Shown here piece after piece: positions 1 to 5,509 of a stretch of 5,509 bases of DNA (position 1 is its first letter; every line of letters begins with the position of its first letter). The notes beneath the pieces were generated by a model. That model was not told the DNA's origin. It did no database searches and saw nothing but the letters and a program-made list of their open reading frames with translations. The translations under genes and the position numbers were made by a program. This stretch comes from Flavobacteriaceae bacterium (GTDB lineage: Bacteria; Bacteroidota; Bacteroidia; Flavobacteriales; Flavobacteriaceae), in contig JAAZXZ010000182.1 of NCBI GenBank assembly GCA_014239895.1, positions 1 through 5,509 on the forward strand, in the 5' to 3' direction.

Positions 1-541
1 TATTTTCTCCAACTGGAATAACTAATCTTCCTCCAATTTTAAGTTGATTTAATAGAGTTTTAGGAACAAATGGTGCTCCTGCTGTCACAATAATTGAATC
101 AAATGGAGCTTCTTCTTCAAGGCCTTTATATCCGTCTCCATATATAATCTTTTTGGGATAATAGTTAATGCTTGGCAAAAAATTAACTGCTTTCTTATAA
201 AGTTCTCCTTGTCTTTCAATAGAATAAACATTAGCGCCAAGTTCACATAAAACTGCTGCTTGATAGCCACTTCCTGTACCAACTTCTAATACTTTATCAC
301 CTTTATTTACTTCAAGAAGTTGAGTTTGAAACGCAACTGTAAAGGGTTGAGATATAGTTTGATCAGCACCTATAGGAAACGCTTTATCCTGATAGGCATG
401 ATCAATAAATCCAGAATCCATAAACAAATGTCTTGGAACCTTGCCAATAGCTGAAAGCACATTTGTATTATTAATCCCTTTAGATTTGATTGTTTGGATT
501 AATTTTTTTCTTAAGCCTTTATGTTTGAAAGAATCATTCAA
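1..541 (-). CDS. pcm: Protein-L-isoaspartate O-methyltransferase, C-terminus cut by window edge
   Basis: This enzyme uses S-adenosylmethionine to methylate isoaspartyl residues in aged cytosolic proteins, starting their repair to aspartate. About 180 residues are visible. The N-terminus reads NDSFKHKGLRKKL, followed by KVPRHLF (34-40), the family signature TISQPFTVAFQT (62-73), SAM motif I VLEVGTGSGYQAA (84-96), the post-I acidic strand YSIER (106-110), a motif II-like stretch PFDSIIVTAGAP and a motif III-like LKIGGRLVIPVG just before the edge. The usual length is about 210-220 residues, so perhaps 30-40 are missing beyond position 1. The start is TTG (541-539): an in-frame TAA lies immediately upstream (544-542), and the first in-frame ATG is Met41, inside the conserved domain. 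The gene diverges from the oxidoreductase operon. The family call is very secure; the TTG start is forced by the frame but unproven. Confidence 0.95.
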   Translation of the reverse strand, partial: MNDSFKHKGLRKKLIQTIKSKGINNTNVLSAIGKVPRHLFMDSGFIDHAYQDKAFPIGADQTISQPFTVAFQTQLLEVNKGDKVLEVGTGSGYQAAVLCELGANVYSIERQGELYKKAVNFLPSINYYPKKIIYGDGYKGLEEEAPFDSIIVTAGAPFVPKTLLNQLKIGGRLVIPVGEN

Positions 542-630
542 TTATAGTAGATATATCATAAATTTCTAAATATCAATAAATTTATAACTATTATTTGATC
601 TTAAAAATATTAAATTTGCAAAAACTATCT
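542..630. promoter_or_regulatory. Divergent AT-rich intergenic region between pcm and the oxidoreductase operon
   Basis: These 89 bp separate two genes that point away from each other, so promoters for both directions should lie here or just inside the genes. On the + strand, TAAATTTG at 611-618 matches the Bacteroidota -7 consensus TAnnTTTG. However, no TTG-type -33 element sits at the expected ~19 bp upstream; the nearest TTG (595-597) is only 13 bp away. A start of transcription near 622-625 would leave a leader of only a few bases before the ATG at 631. I see no clear element for the pcm direction, no convincing inverted repeat and no ribosome-binding box on either side. The regulatory role is inferred from gene layout more than from motifs. 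Confidence 0.35.
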
Positions 631-1596
631 ATGTTAAAAATTGGAGTAATTGGTGCTGGACATCTTGGCAAAATTCATATAAAACTTCTTAAGGAATCAA
701 AAAGATACAACTTAATAGGTTTTTATGACAATGATAGTTCTAATTCTAAAAAAGTTTCAAACGAACTCTCATGTAGATGTTTTGACTCATTTGAATTGTT
801 ATTAGATGAAGTTGATGTTGTTGACATAGTTACTCCTACCCCATCACACTTTCATTATGCATCCATTGCATTAACAAATAAAAAACACATATTCATTGAA
901 AAGCCTATAACTGGAAATCTAAAAGAAGCAAAACAGATCATAAGTCTTGCTAAAGAAAACAGTGTTAAAGGACAAGTCGGACATGTTGAAAGGTTTAATC
1001 CTGCATACTTACATGTAAAAGATAAAATTAATACCCCAATGTTTATAGAAACTCATAGGTTAGCAGAATTTAACCCACGAGGCACAGACATTCCAGTAAT
1101 TCTTGATTTAATGATTCATGATATTGATATAATTCTTGACATAGTTAAATCTGATATTAAGAATATTTCATCAAGTGGAATATCAATTATTAGCAAATCT
1201 CCTGATATTGCCAATGCTAGGATAGAATTTGTAAATGGATGTGTAGCTAACTTAACTGCAAGTAGAATTTCTTTAAAAAACATGAGGAAAATTAGAATTT
1301 TCCAAAAAGAAAACTATATCTCAATTGATTTCTTTAAAAAAGATTGTGAAGTTGTTATTATGAAAGATTTTTCTAATGAAGGATCTGCTAATGGATTAGT
1401 ATTAGAAAATGCTGAAGGAATTAAAAAACAGATAACAATTGATAAAAGTAAAATTAATAATTCTAATGCTATTCTTGAGGAATTAGAAAGCTTAGCTGAT
1501 TCAATTGAAAAAGATATAACCCCTAAGGTCTCGTTAGAAGATGGATATAAAGCATTAAAAGTTGCACTAGAAATAATAGATGCATTTAATAAATAA
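631..1596 (+). CDS. Gfo/Idh/MocA-family NAD(P)-dependent oxidoreductase
   Basis: This is a cytosolic NAD(P)-dependent dehydrogenase of 321 residues in the family that acts on sugars, nucleotide sugars or inositols; the substrate cannot be read from sequence. It has an N-terminal Rossmann fold with GVIGAGHLG (5-13) and an acidic residue ending strand 2 in GFYDND (Asp33). TPTPSHF starts at residue 68, and the signature EKPIT at 90-94 carries the usual catalytic Lys91. The C-terminal alpha/beta domain follows, with GHVERFNPA (117-125) and DLMIHDIDI (159-167), where His163 fits the family's catalytic histidine. The GHVERFNP and IHDID wording resembles UDP-GlcNAc 3-dehydrogenases of the GnnA type, but no GnnB-like aminotransferase is adjacent, so that is only a possibility. 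ATG 631 is preferred over the in-frame TTG at 595 because the fold begins right after it (MLKIGVIGAG). It is the first gene of the operon; the next start is 3 nt past its stop. Confidence 0.9.
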   Translation: MLKIGVIGAGHLGKIHIKLLKESKRYNLIGFYDNDSSNSKKVSNELSCRCFDSFELLLDEVDVVDIVTPTPSHFHYASIALTNKKHIFIEKPITGNLKEAKQIISLAKENSVKGQVGHVERFNPAYLHVKDKINTPMFIETHRLAEFNPRGTDIPVILDLMIHDIDIILDIVKSDIKNISSSGISIISKSPDIANARIEFVNGCVANLTASRISLKNMRKIRIFQKENYISIDFFKKDCEVVIMKDFSNEGSANGLVLENAEGIKKQITIDKSKINNSNAILEELESLADSIEKDITPKVSLEDGYKALKVALEIIDAFNK

Positions 1597-1599
1597 CTT

Positions 1600-2487
1600 A
1601 TGAAAAAAATTTCAATTATTGGTGCGGGGACTATGGGTAATGGAATTGCTCAGGTTTTTGCCATGAATAATTACCATGTTAATCTTATTGATCTGAATTC
1701 TAACTCACTAACAAATGCTATAAATCGTATTACAACTAATCTTGACAGGATGATCAAAAGAGATATTATTAGTTCTGATCAAAAAACAGCAACACTAGAT
1801 AATATTTCTACCTCAACTGATATAAATAATGCAAAATCATCTGATCTTGTTATTGAAGCTGTTACAGAAAATATAAAAGTCAAGATGAAAATATTTACAC
1901 AGTTAGATGAAATATGCTCTTCTGAAACTATCCTAGCTACAAACACTTCATCTATCTCAATAACAGAAATAGCAGCTTCTACAAAAAGAGAAGATAAGGT
2001 TATTGGAATGCATTTTATGAATCCTGTGCCTATTATGAAATTAGTTGAAGTAATAAGAGGACGTAAAACAAGTGATGAGACTACAAAAACTATAATAGAG
2101 CTCTCCGAAACAATCAAGAAAATTGCAATTGAGGTAAATGACTATCCTGGGTTTATAGCAAATAGAATTCTATTACCAATGATAAATGAAGCAATTGAAG
2201 CATTAAATAAGGGAGTAGCTAAAGTAAAAAATATAGATAGTATTATGAAAATTGGAATGGGTCACCCCATGGGTCCTCTACAATTAGCAGATTTTATTGG
2301 TTTAGATGTATGTCTTTCAATACTTGAAGTAATGCATGAAGGATTTAAGAATTCAAAATATGCTCCATCTGAATTATTAGTAAATATGGTTAAATCAGGA
2401 AAATTAGGTATAAAATCTGGTGAAGGTTTTTATGATTATTCTGAAAGCAAAAAAGCTGGGTTAGTTTCCAAACAATTTCAATATTAA
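1600..2487 (+). CDS. 3-hydroxybutyryl-CoA dehydrogenase (3-hydroxyacyl-CoA dehydrogenase family)
   Basis: The enzyme interconverts 3-hydroxybutyryl-CoA (or another 3-hydroxyacyl-CoA) and the 3-oxoacyl-CoA with NAD+, as in beta-oxidation or butanoate metabolism, in the cytosol. The 295-residue protein has both expected domains. The NAD-binding half has IIGAGTMGNGIAQ (6-18) and the NAD-type acidic residue Asp31, then ATNTSS (113-118). The catalytic set is Ser117, His138 in GMHFMNPVP, Glu150 in KLVEVI (the His-Glu pair is 12 apart, as in human HAD) and Asn188 in PGFIANRIL. The C-terminal dimerisation half has GHPMGPLQLADFIGLD (from 221) and ends with GEGFYDYS plus a short tail. The length matches stand-alone bacterial PaaH/Hbd proteins, not a FadB/FadJ fusion. 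It lies 3 nt after the oxidoreductase and 5 nt before the YggS gene. No thiolase or enoyl-CoA hydratase is nearby, so chain-length preference is unknown. The alternatives hbd, paaH and fadB2 are names for the same activity. Confidence 0.95.
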   Translation: MKKISIIGAGTMGNGIAQVFAMNNYHVNLIDLNSNSLTNAINRITTNLDRMIKRDIISSDQKTATLDNISTSTDINNAKSSDLVIEAVTENIKVKMKIFTQLDEICSSETILATNTSSISITEIAASTKREDKVIGMHFMNPVPIMKLVEVIRGRKTSDETTKTIIELSETIKKIAIEVNDYPGFIANRILLPMINEAIEALNKGVAKVKNIDSIMKIGMGHPMGPLQLADFIGLDVCLSILEVMHEGFKNSKYAPSELLVNMVKSGKLGIKSGEGFYDYSESKKAGLVSKQFQY

Positions 2488-2492
2488 GATAA

Positions 2493-3146
2493 ATGAATAT
2501 AAGTGAGAATTTAAATAATTTATATTATTCTATTGGCAAGTCTGTAAAATTAGTCGCTGTTTCTAAAACAAAATCTAATGAGGAAATAATGGAAGCATAT
2601 GAGGCTGGGCAAAAGATTTTTGGTGAAAATAAAGTTCAAGAACTTGTAAGTAAGTATAACTCATTGCCAAAAGATATAGAATGGCATATGGTAGGTCATT
2701 TACAAAAAAACAAAGTAAAATATATCGCCAGTTTTATTAAGCTTATACATAGTGTTGACAATTTTAAACTTTTAAAAGAGATTAATCGTCAAGCCAAAAA
2801 ATATAATGTAACTATCGATTGCTTATTACAGATTAAAATTGCTTCTGAAGAAACAAAGTTTGGCTTATCTATAGATCAAGTAAAACCAATGCTAGAATCA
2901 GAGGAATTCAAAATCCTAAAGAATATTTCAATCATAGGGTTAATGGGTATGGCTAGTTTTACAAATAATGAAGAAATTTTAAAAAATGAATTCAGTTATT
3001 TAAATAATCTTTTTGATGACCTAAGGATTACTTATCCCAATATAACAGTCCTGTCAATGGGCATGAGTAATGATCATAAATTAGCTATTCAATATGGAAG
3101 TAACATGGTTAGAGTAGGAAGTTTGATTTTCGGAGAAAGAAATTAA
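2493..3146 (+). CDS. yggS: YggS/PROSC-family pyridoxal-phosphate homeostasis protein
   Basis: This is a 217-residue single-domain protein with the fold-type III TIM barrel of the PLP-binding homeostasis family. Members bind pyridoxal 5'-phosphate and buffer its supply in the cytosol; no catalytic activity is established. The PLP-linking lysine is Lys25 in LVAVSKTKS (20-28). Further signatures are IFGENKVQE (42-50), WHMVGHLQKNK (64-74), the IASEETKFGL strand, GLMGMASFT, the phosphate-binding LSMGMSNDHKLAI (187-199) and the closing VRVGSLIFGERN (206-217). The start ATG places Lys25 at its normal distance from the N-terminus, and the length is slightly below the usual 220-235. The upstream gap is 5 nt with no Shine-Dalgarno box, so translation may be coupled to the dehydrogenase gene. 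The downstream exonuclease frame is already open over the last ~30 bases of this gene (from 3113). The identification is firm. Confidence 0.95.
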   Translation: MNISENLNNLYYSIGKSVKLVAVSKTKSNEEIMEAYEAGQKIFGENKVQELVSKYNSLPKDIEWHMVGHLQKNKVKYIASFIKLIHSVDNFKLLKEINRQAKKYNVTIDCLLQIKIASEETKFGLSIDQVKPMLESEEFKILKNISIIGLMGMASFTNNEEILKNEFSYLNNLFDDLRITYPNITVLSMGMSNDHKLAIQYGSNMVRVGSLIFGERN

Positions 3147-3154
3147 AAAATAAA

Positions 3155-3682
3155 ATTATATACGCAATAATTGATATAGAAACTACTGGAGGTAAATTTA
3201 ATGAAGAAAAAATTACCGAGATAGCAATTTATAAATTTCAGAATAATAGGCTTTCTGATCAAATATATACTTTAGTTAATTCAGTGAAAGAAATCCAACC
3301 CTTTATCCAAAATCTTACTGGAATTAACAAAGAAATGTTGAAAAATGCCCCAAAATTTACAGATATATCAAAAAAAATTATAGATATAACAAACAACTGT
3401 ACATTGGTAGCGCATAATGCAGATTTTGATTATAGAGTATTAAGAAATGAATTTACAAACATAGGAGTTAGCTTTAATAGAAAAACTTTATGTACGATAG
3501 AATTGTCTAAAGAACTTCTGCCAGAACAAGATTCATATAGTTTAGGAAAATTATCAGCTAGTCTTGGTATAAAAATTAAGAAAAGACACAGGGCTGATGG
3601 TGATGCTATGGCAACCCTTAAACTATTTAAAATGCTTTTAGAAAAGGACAAAGCAAATGTTATTGATAGATTAACAAAATAA
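3155..3682 (+). CDS. DEDDh 3'-5' exonuclease (DnaQ/PolC epsilon-like), non-canonical start
   Basis: The protein has the RNase T/DNA polymerase III epsilon-type exonuclease fold, which removes nucleotides from 3' ends with two metal ions. Numbered from 3155, Exo I is IIDIETTGG with Asp7 and Glu9, Exo II is HNADFDYRVL with Asp92, and Exo III is HRADGDAMAT with His145 and Asp150, so all five DEDDh residues are present. The first ATG/GTG/TTG in frame is GTG 3284, which would delete Exo I. The frame is open back to 3113, yet holds only ATT (3155) or ATA (3158) as plausible initiators next to YAIIDIETTGG. ATT 3155 is chosen, but ATA 3158 is equally possible. At ~175 residues it stops just after the domain, whereas many Bacteroidota homologues I recall continue into a GIY-YIG nuclease domain. 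It starts 8 nt after yggS and ends 3 nt before miaA. It could be a proofreading-like or repair nuclease; the exact substrate is unknown. Confidence 0.85.
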   Translation: MIYAIIDIETTGGKFNEEKITEIAIYKFQNNRLSDQIYTLVNSVKEIQPFIQNLTGINKEMLKNAPKFTDISKKIIDITNNCTLVAHNADFDYRVLRNEFTNIGVSFNRKTLCTIELSKELLPEQDSYSLGKLSASLGIKIKKRHRADGDAMATLKLFKMLLEKDKANVIDRLTK

Positions 3683-3685
3683 TCA

Positions 3686-4594
3686 ATGAACAGACATCTA
3701 ATAACCATTATAGGCCCTACAGCAATAGGAAAAACAAATTTAGCAATTAAGCTTGCTGATTACTTTAAAACTGAAATCGTATCTGCAGACTCTCGACAAT
3801 TTTATAAAGAGATGAATATTGGAACTGCAAAACCATCAAATTCTGAACTTAACAGTATTAAACATCATTTAATAAATAATAAAAGTATTAATGATAATTA
3901 TAACATATCTGACTATGAGAAAGATGCTTTAAAGTCTATAAAGTCAATCTTCAATAAAAATGATGCAGCTATTCTTGTTGGTGGTTCTGGGTTATATATA
4001 AATACTGTCTTATATGGATTAGATGAAATACCGGGAATAAGCGACGAGATTAGAAATTCACTTTATTTAGATTTAGAATTAAAGGGAATAAAAAAACTGC
4101 AAGAAGAATTAAAACTATTAGATCCAGCGTCATATAGTGATATAGACATCAATAATCCTAGAAGATTAATTAGGGCATTAGAAGTCTCTATATCAACAGG
4201 AAAATCATATTCGAGTTTTTTGAAAAAGAAGAAGAAAAAAAGAGATTTTAATATAATAGTCTTAGGAATAAATCAAGAGAGATCAGAATTGTACAATAAA
4301 ATCAATACTCGTGTTGATAATATGATTGAAAGCGGTTTAATTAATGAAGTAAAGGAACTTCATAACTTAAAAGGTTTAAACGCATTGAATACAATTGGCT
4401 ATAGAGAGGTCTTTAATTATATAGAAGATAAATACTCCTTAGATGAGTGTATAAATGAAATTAAAAAAAATACAAGGAGATATGCTAAAAGACAATTAAC
4501 TTGGTTTAAATCAATTGATAATGTAGAATGGATAACTCCAGACTATAATTTTGAAAAAATTACAGCATATATCAATACTCTAATCAGAAACTAG
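3686..4594 (+). CDS. miaA: tRNA dimethylallyltransferase MiaA
   Basis: MiaA transfers the dimethylallyl group of DMAPP to N6 of adenosine 37 in tRNAs that read codons beginning with U, giving i6A37 and better codon-anticodon pairing. The 302-residue length is normal. Visible motifs are the P-loop-like IIGPTAIGKT (8-17), VSADSRQFYKEMNIGTAKP (32-50) with the conserved Asp35, ILVGGSGLYI (96-105) with Ser101 where many relatives have Thr, NNPRRLIRALEV (156-167), the basic run FLKKKKKKRDF, NTIGYREV with Arg240, and RRYAKRQLTWF (264-274). All family blocks are in order and the frame is unbroken. The start is 3 nt after the exonuclease stop, without a ribosome-binding box. It is the last gene of the + strand block. 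Its final 15 nt overlap the end of the convergent response regulator gene, so no separate terminator fits between them. Confidence 0.97.
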   Translation: MNRHLITIIGPTAIGKTNLAIKLADYFKTEIVSADSRQFYKEMNIGTAKPSNSELNSIKHHLINNKSINDNYNISDYEKDALKSIKSIFNKNDAAILVGGSGLYINTVLYGLDEIPGISDEIRNSLYLDLELKGIKKLQEELKLLDPASYSDIDINNPRRLIRALEVSISTGKSYSSFLKKKKKKRDFNIIVLGINQERSELYNKINTRVDNMIESGLINEVKELHNLKGLNALNTIGYREVFNYIEDKYSLDECINEIKKNTRRYAKRQLTWFKSIDNVEWITPDYNFEKITAYINTLIRN

Positions 4595-5278
4595 CCTAAA
4601 ACCTTCACCATGAATATTGTTGATTTTAACATTTGGATCTATCTCTAACTGTTTTCTTAGTTTTGCAATATATACATCCATACTTCTTGAAGTAAAATAA
4701 TTATCATCCCTCCATATTCTTGTTAAAGCCAATTCTCTAGGCATCAGATCATTTTTATGTAGTAGTAACATCTTTAATAACATATTCTCTTTAGGAGATA
4801 ATTTAACATGTTTGTTATCCTTAAACTTAAGGTGTCTTAGTTTAGAATTAAATTCAAAAGAACTAAACTTAAATTCATGCTCATCTGTATCTAATATTGC
4901 ACTTAGCTTATTTCTTTTTAGAATGGCCTTAATCTTATACAATAACACATCACTATCAAAAGGTTTCTTGAGATAATCATCCGCACCAATTTTATAACCT
5001 TTTAATACATCTTCTTTTAAAGATTTTGCTGTTAAAAAAATTATTGGAATATCTTGGTTAATTTCTTTTATCTCTCCAGCCAAAGTAAATCCATCCTTAT
5101 AAGGCATCATAACATCAAGTATGCATATATGAAAATCATGTTTCTTAAATTTTTCAAACCCCTCCATTCCGTTTTTGGCTAGAACAACATCATAATCATT
5201 CATTTTTAAAAAATCTCGAAGAATAATACCAAAATTTGGATCATCTTCTACTAACAAAATTCTCTTATTATCATTCAT
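4580..5278 (-). CDS. OmpR/PhoB-family response regulator, RprY-like
   Basis: This is a cytosolic DNA-binding response regulator of 232 residues, with a receiver and a winged-helix output domain. The receiver (about 5-122) has the acidic pair Asp12-Asp13 in LLVEDDPNFG, the phospho-acceptor Asp55 in CILDVMMPYKDGF, Thr83 in IIFLTAK and Lys105 in YLKKPF, so it should be phosphorylatable. The effector domain (about 137-230) has KLSPKENMLLKML, the recognition-helix stretch SRSMDVYIAKLRKQL (197-211) and the closing hairpin INNIHGEGFRLV (219-230). The wording KEDVLKGYKIGADDYLKKPF resembles RprY of Bacteroides as I recall it, but target genes cannot be inferred. The ATG (5278-5276) lies 6 nt after the stop of the histidine kinase gene, making a kinase-regulator operon. 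The 3' end overlaps miaA tail to tail by 15 nt. Confidence 0.95.
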   Translation of the reverse strand: MNDNKRILLVEDDPNFGIILRDFLKMNDYDVVLAKNGMEGFEKFKKHDFHICILDVMMPYKDGFTLAGEIKEINQDIPIIFLTAKSLKEDVLKGYKIGADDYLKKPFDSDVLLYKIKAILKRNKLSAILDTDEHEFKFSSFEFNSKLRHLKFKDNKHVKLSPKENMLLKMLLLHKNDLMPRELALTRIWRDDNYFTSRSMDVYIAKLRKQLEIDPNVKINNIHGEGFRLVSD

Positions 5279-5284
5279 GATATA

Positions 5285-5509
5285 TTATTTATTTGCAAAC
5301 AATTCTATTGAAAATACTGTTCCTTTATTTAATACGCTTTCTAAGACTATCTTTCCATTATGATAGTCTATTATCTTTTTTACATATGCTAATCCAAGAC
5401 CGTGCCCCTTTATGTTATGTAAATCTCCTGTTTGTTCTCTATAAAATTTTTCAAAAATCTTATTCTGAACTTTTTTAGACATCCCTATTCCATTGTCTGT
5501 AATTTTTAA
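5285..5509 (-). CDS. Sensor histidine kinase, C-terminal ATPase end only (RprX-like)
   Basis: Only the last 74 codons are inside the window; the gene enters from the right edge. The visible part is the end of a HATPase_c domain. It has the G1 box TDNGIGM near the edge, the F box IFEKFYRE, then GHGLGLAYVKKIIDYHNG (the G2 box and following helix), and ends GTVFSIELFANK. This domain binds ATP and phosphorylates the dimerisation histidine, which lies outside the window with the sensor and membrane parts. The frame stays open to 5509, so the ATG at 5482 is an internal methionine (the M of the G1 box), not a start. The sequence FYREQTGDLHNIKG between the F and G2 boxes resembles Bacteroidota RprX-type kinases. 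The stop is 6 nt before the response regulator start, so the two are presumably a cognate pair. What signal is sensed cannot be told. Confidence 0.93.
   Translation of the reverse strand, partial: LKITDNGIGMSKKVQNKIFEKFYREQTGDLHNIKGHGLGLAYVKKIIDYHNGKIVLESVLNKGTVFSIELFANK

Noticed and set aside
85..282. 65-codon minus-strand open frame at the left edge
   Set aside because: It lies in another frame of pcm, whose own frame is open across 1-541 and carries the methyltransferase motifs.
595..630. TTG-initiated N-terminal extension of the oxidoreductase
   Set aside because: The 12 extra residues (MILKILNLQKLS) precede the Rossmann strand, which in this family starts at the N-terminus; ATG 631 fits better.
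1779..2117. 112-codon open frame on the minus strand inside the hydroxybutyryl-CoA dehydrogenase gene
   Set aside because: It is wholly antisense to a clearly conserved gene. Its translation is a low-complexity hydrophobic/Ser-Val mix with no recognisable motif, as expected from a mirror frame.
3116..3160. Programmed -1 frameshift fusing yggS to the exonuclease
   Set aside because: The exonuclease frame is -1 relative to yggS and open here, but the end of yggS (GERN then TAA) is the normal family terminus and no XXXYYYZ heptamer is in register; a rare start codon or sequence error is simpler.
3430..3708. 92-codon minus-strand open frame across the exonuclease and the miaA start
   Set aside because: It is antisense to the catalytic DEDDh region and to the miaA start, with no recognisable features.
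4217..4247. A-rich run encoding six lysines in miaA, considered as a slippage or frameshift site
   Set aside because: The frame continues normally into conserved MiaA blocks, and a basic FLxxKKKKRDF stretch is, as I recall, common in Bacteroidota homologues.
5293..5478. 61-codon + strand open frame near the right edge
   Set aside because: It is antisense to the conserved ATPase domain of the histidine kinase; the Leu/Phe-rich translation is a mirror-frame artefact.

Overview
The window comes from an AT-rich bacterial chromosome, most likely a member of the Bacteroidota and perhaps a marine Flavobacteriales-type lineage with a compact genome. This is inferred from four things. The base composition is low-GC by eye. 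None of the five + strand starts has a Shine-Dalgarno-like purine box. The terminal two-component pair resembles Bacteroidota RprX/RprY. Several proteins carry wording I associate with Bacteroidota homologues, such as MASFT and GSLIFGERN in the YggS protein and IDIETTGGKFNEE in the exonuclease. No database search was possible, so the placement stays an inference.

Layout: the left edge (1-541, minus) holds the first ~180 codons of pcm, the protein-L-isoaspartate O-methyltransferase, which runs off the window. An 89-bp AT-rich divergent intergenic region follows. Next comes a tight five-gene + strand block (631-4594): a Gfo/Idh/MocA-family sugar-type dehydrogenase, a 3-hydroxybutyryl-CoA dehydrogenase, a YggS-type PLP-binding protein, a DEDDh 3'-5' exonuclease and miaA. 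Gaps between these genes are only 3-8 nt, so they are probably one operon. On the right (4580-5509, minus) an OmpR-type response regulator lies downstream of a histidine kinase whose C-terminal end alone is in the window. The regulator and miaA converge and overlap tail to tail by 15 nt.

Functional reading: most genes are housekeeping (protein repair, PLP homeostasis, tRNA i6A37 modification, DNA processing) with one fatty-acid/butanoate-type dehydrogenase and one NAD(P)-dependent oxidoreductase of unknown substrate. I see no pathway that unites them; co-transcription probably reflects genome packing. There are no mobile elements, tRNA/rRNA genes, CRISPR arrays or long repeats, and no intergenic gap over 300 bases. 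I found no undescribed system. The most unusual points are the exonuclease reading frame, which has no ATG, GTG or TTG start ahead of its first catalytic motif and ends right after the exonuclease domain, and the TTG start of pcm directly after an in-frame stop.
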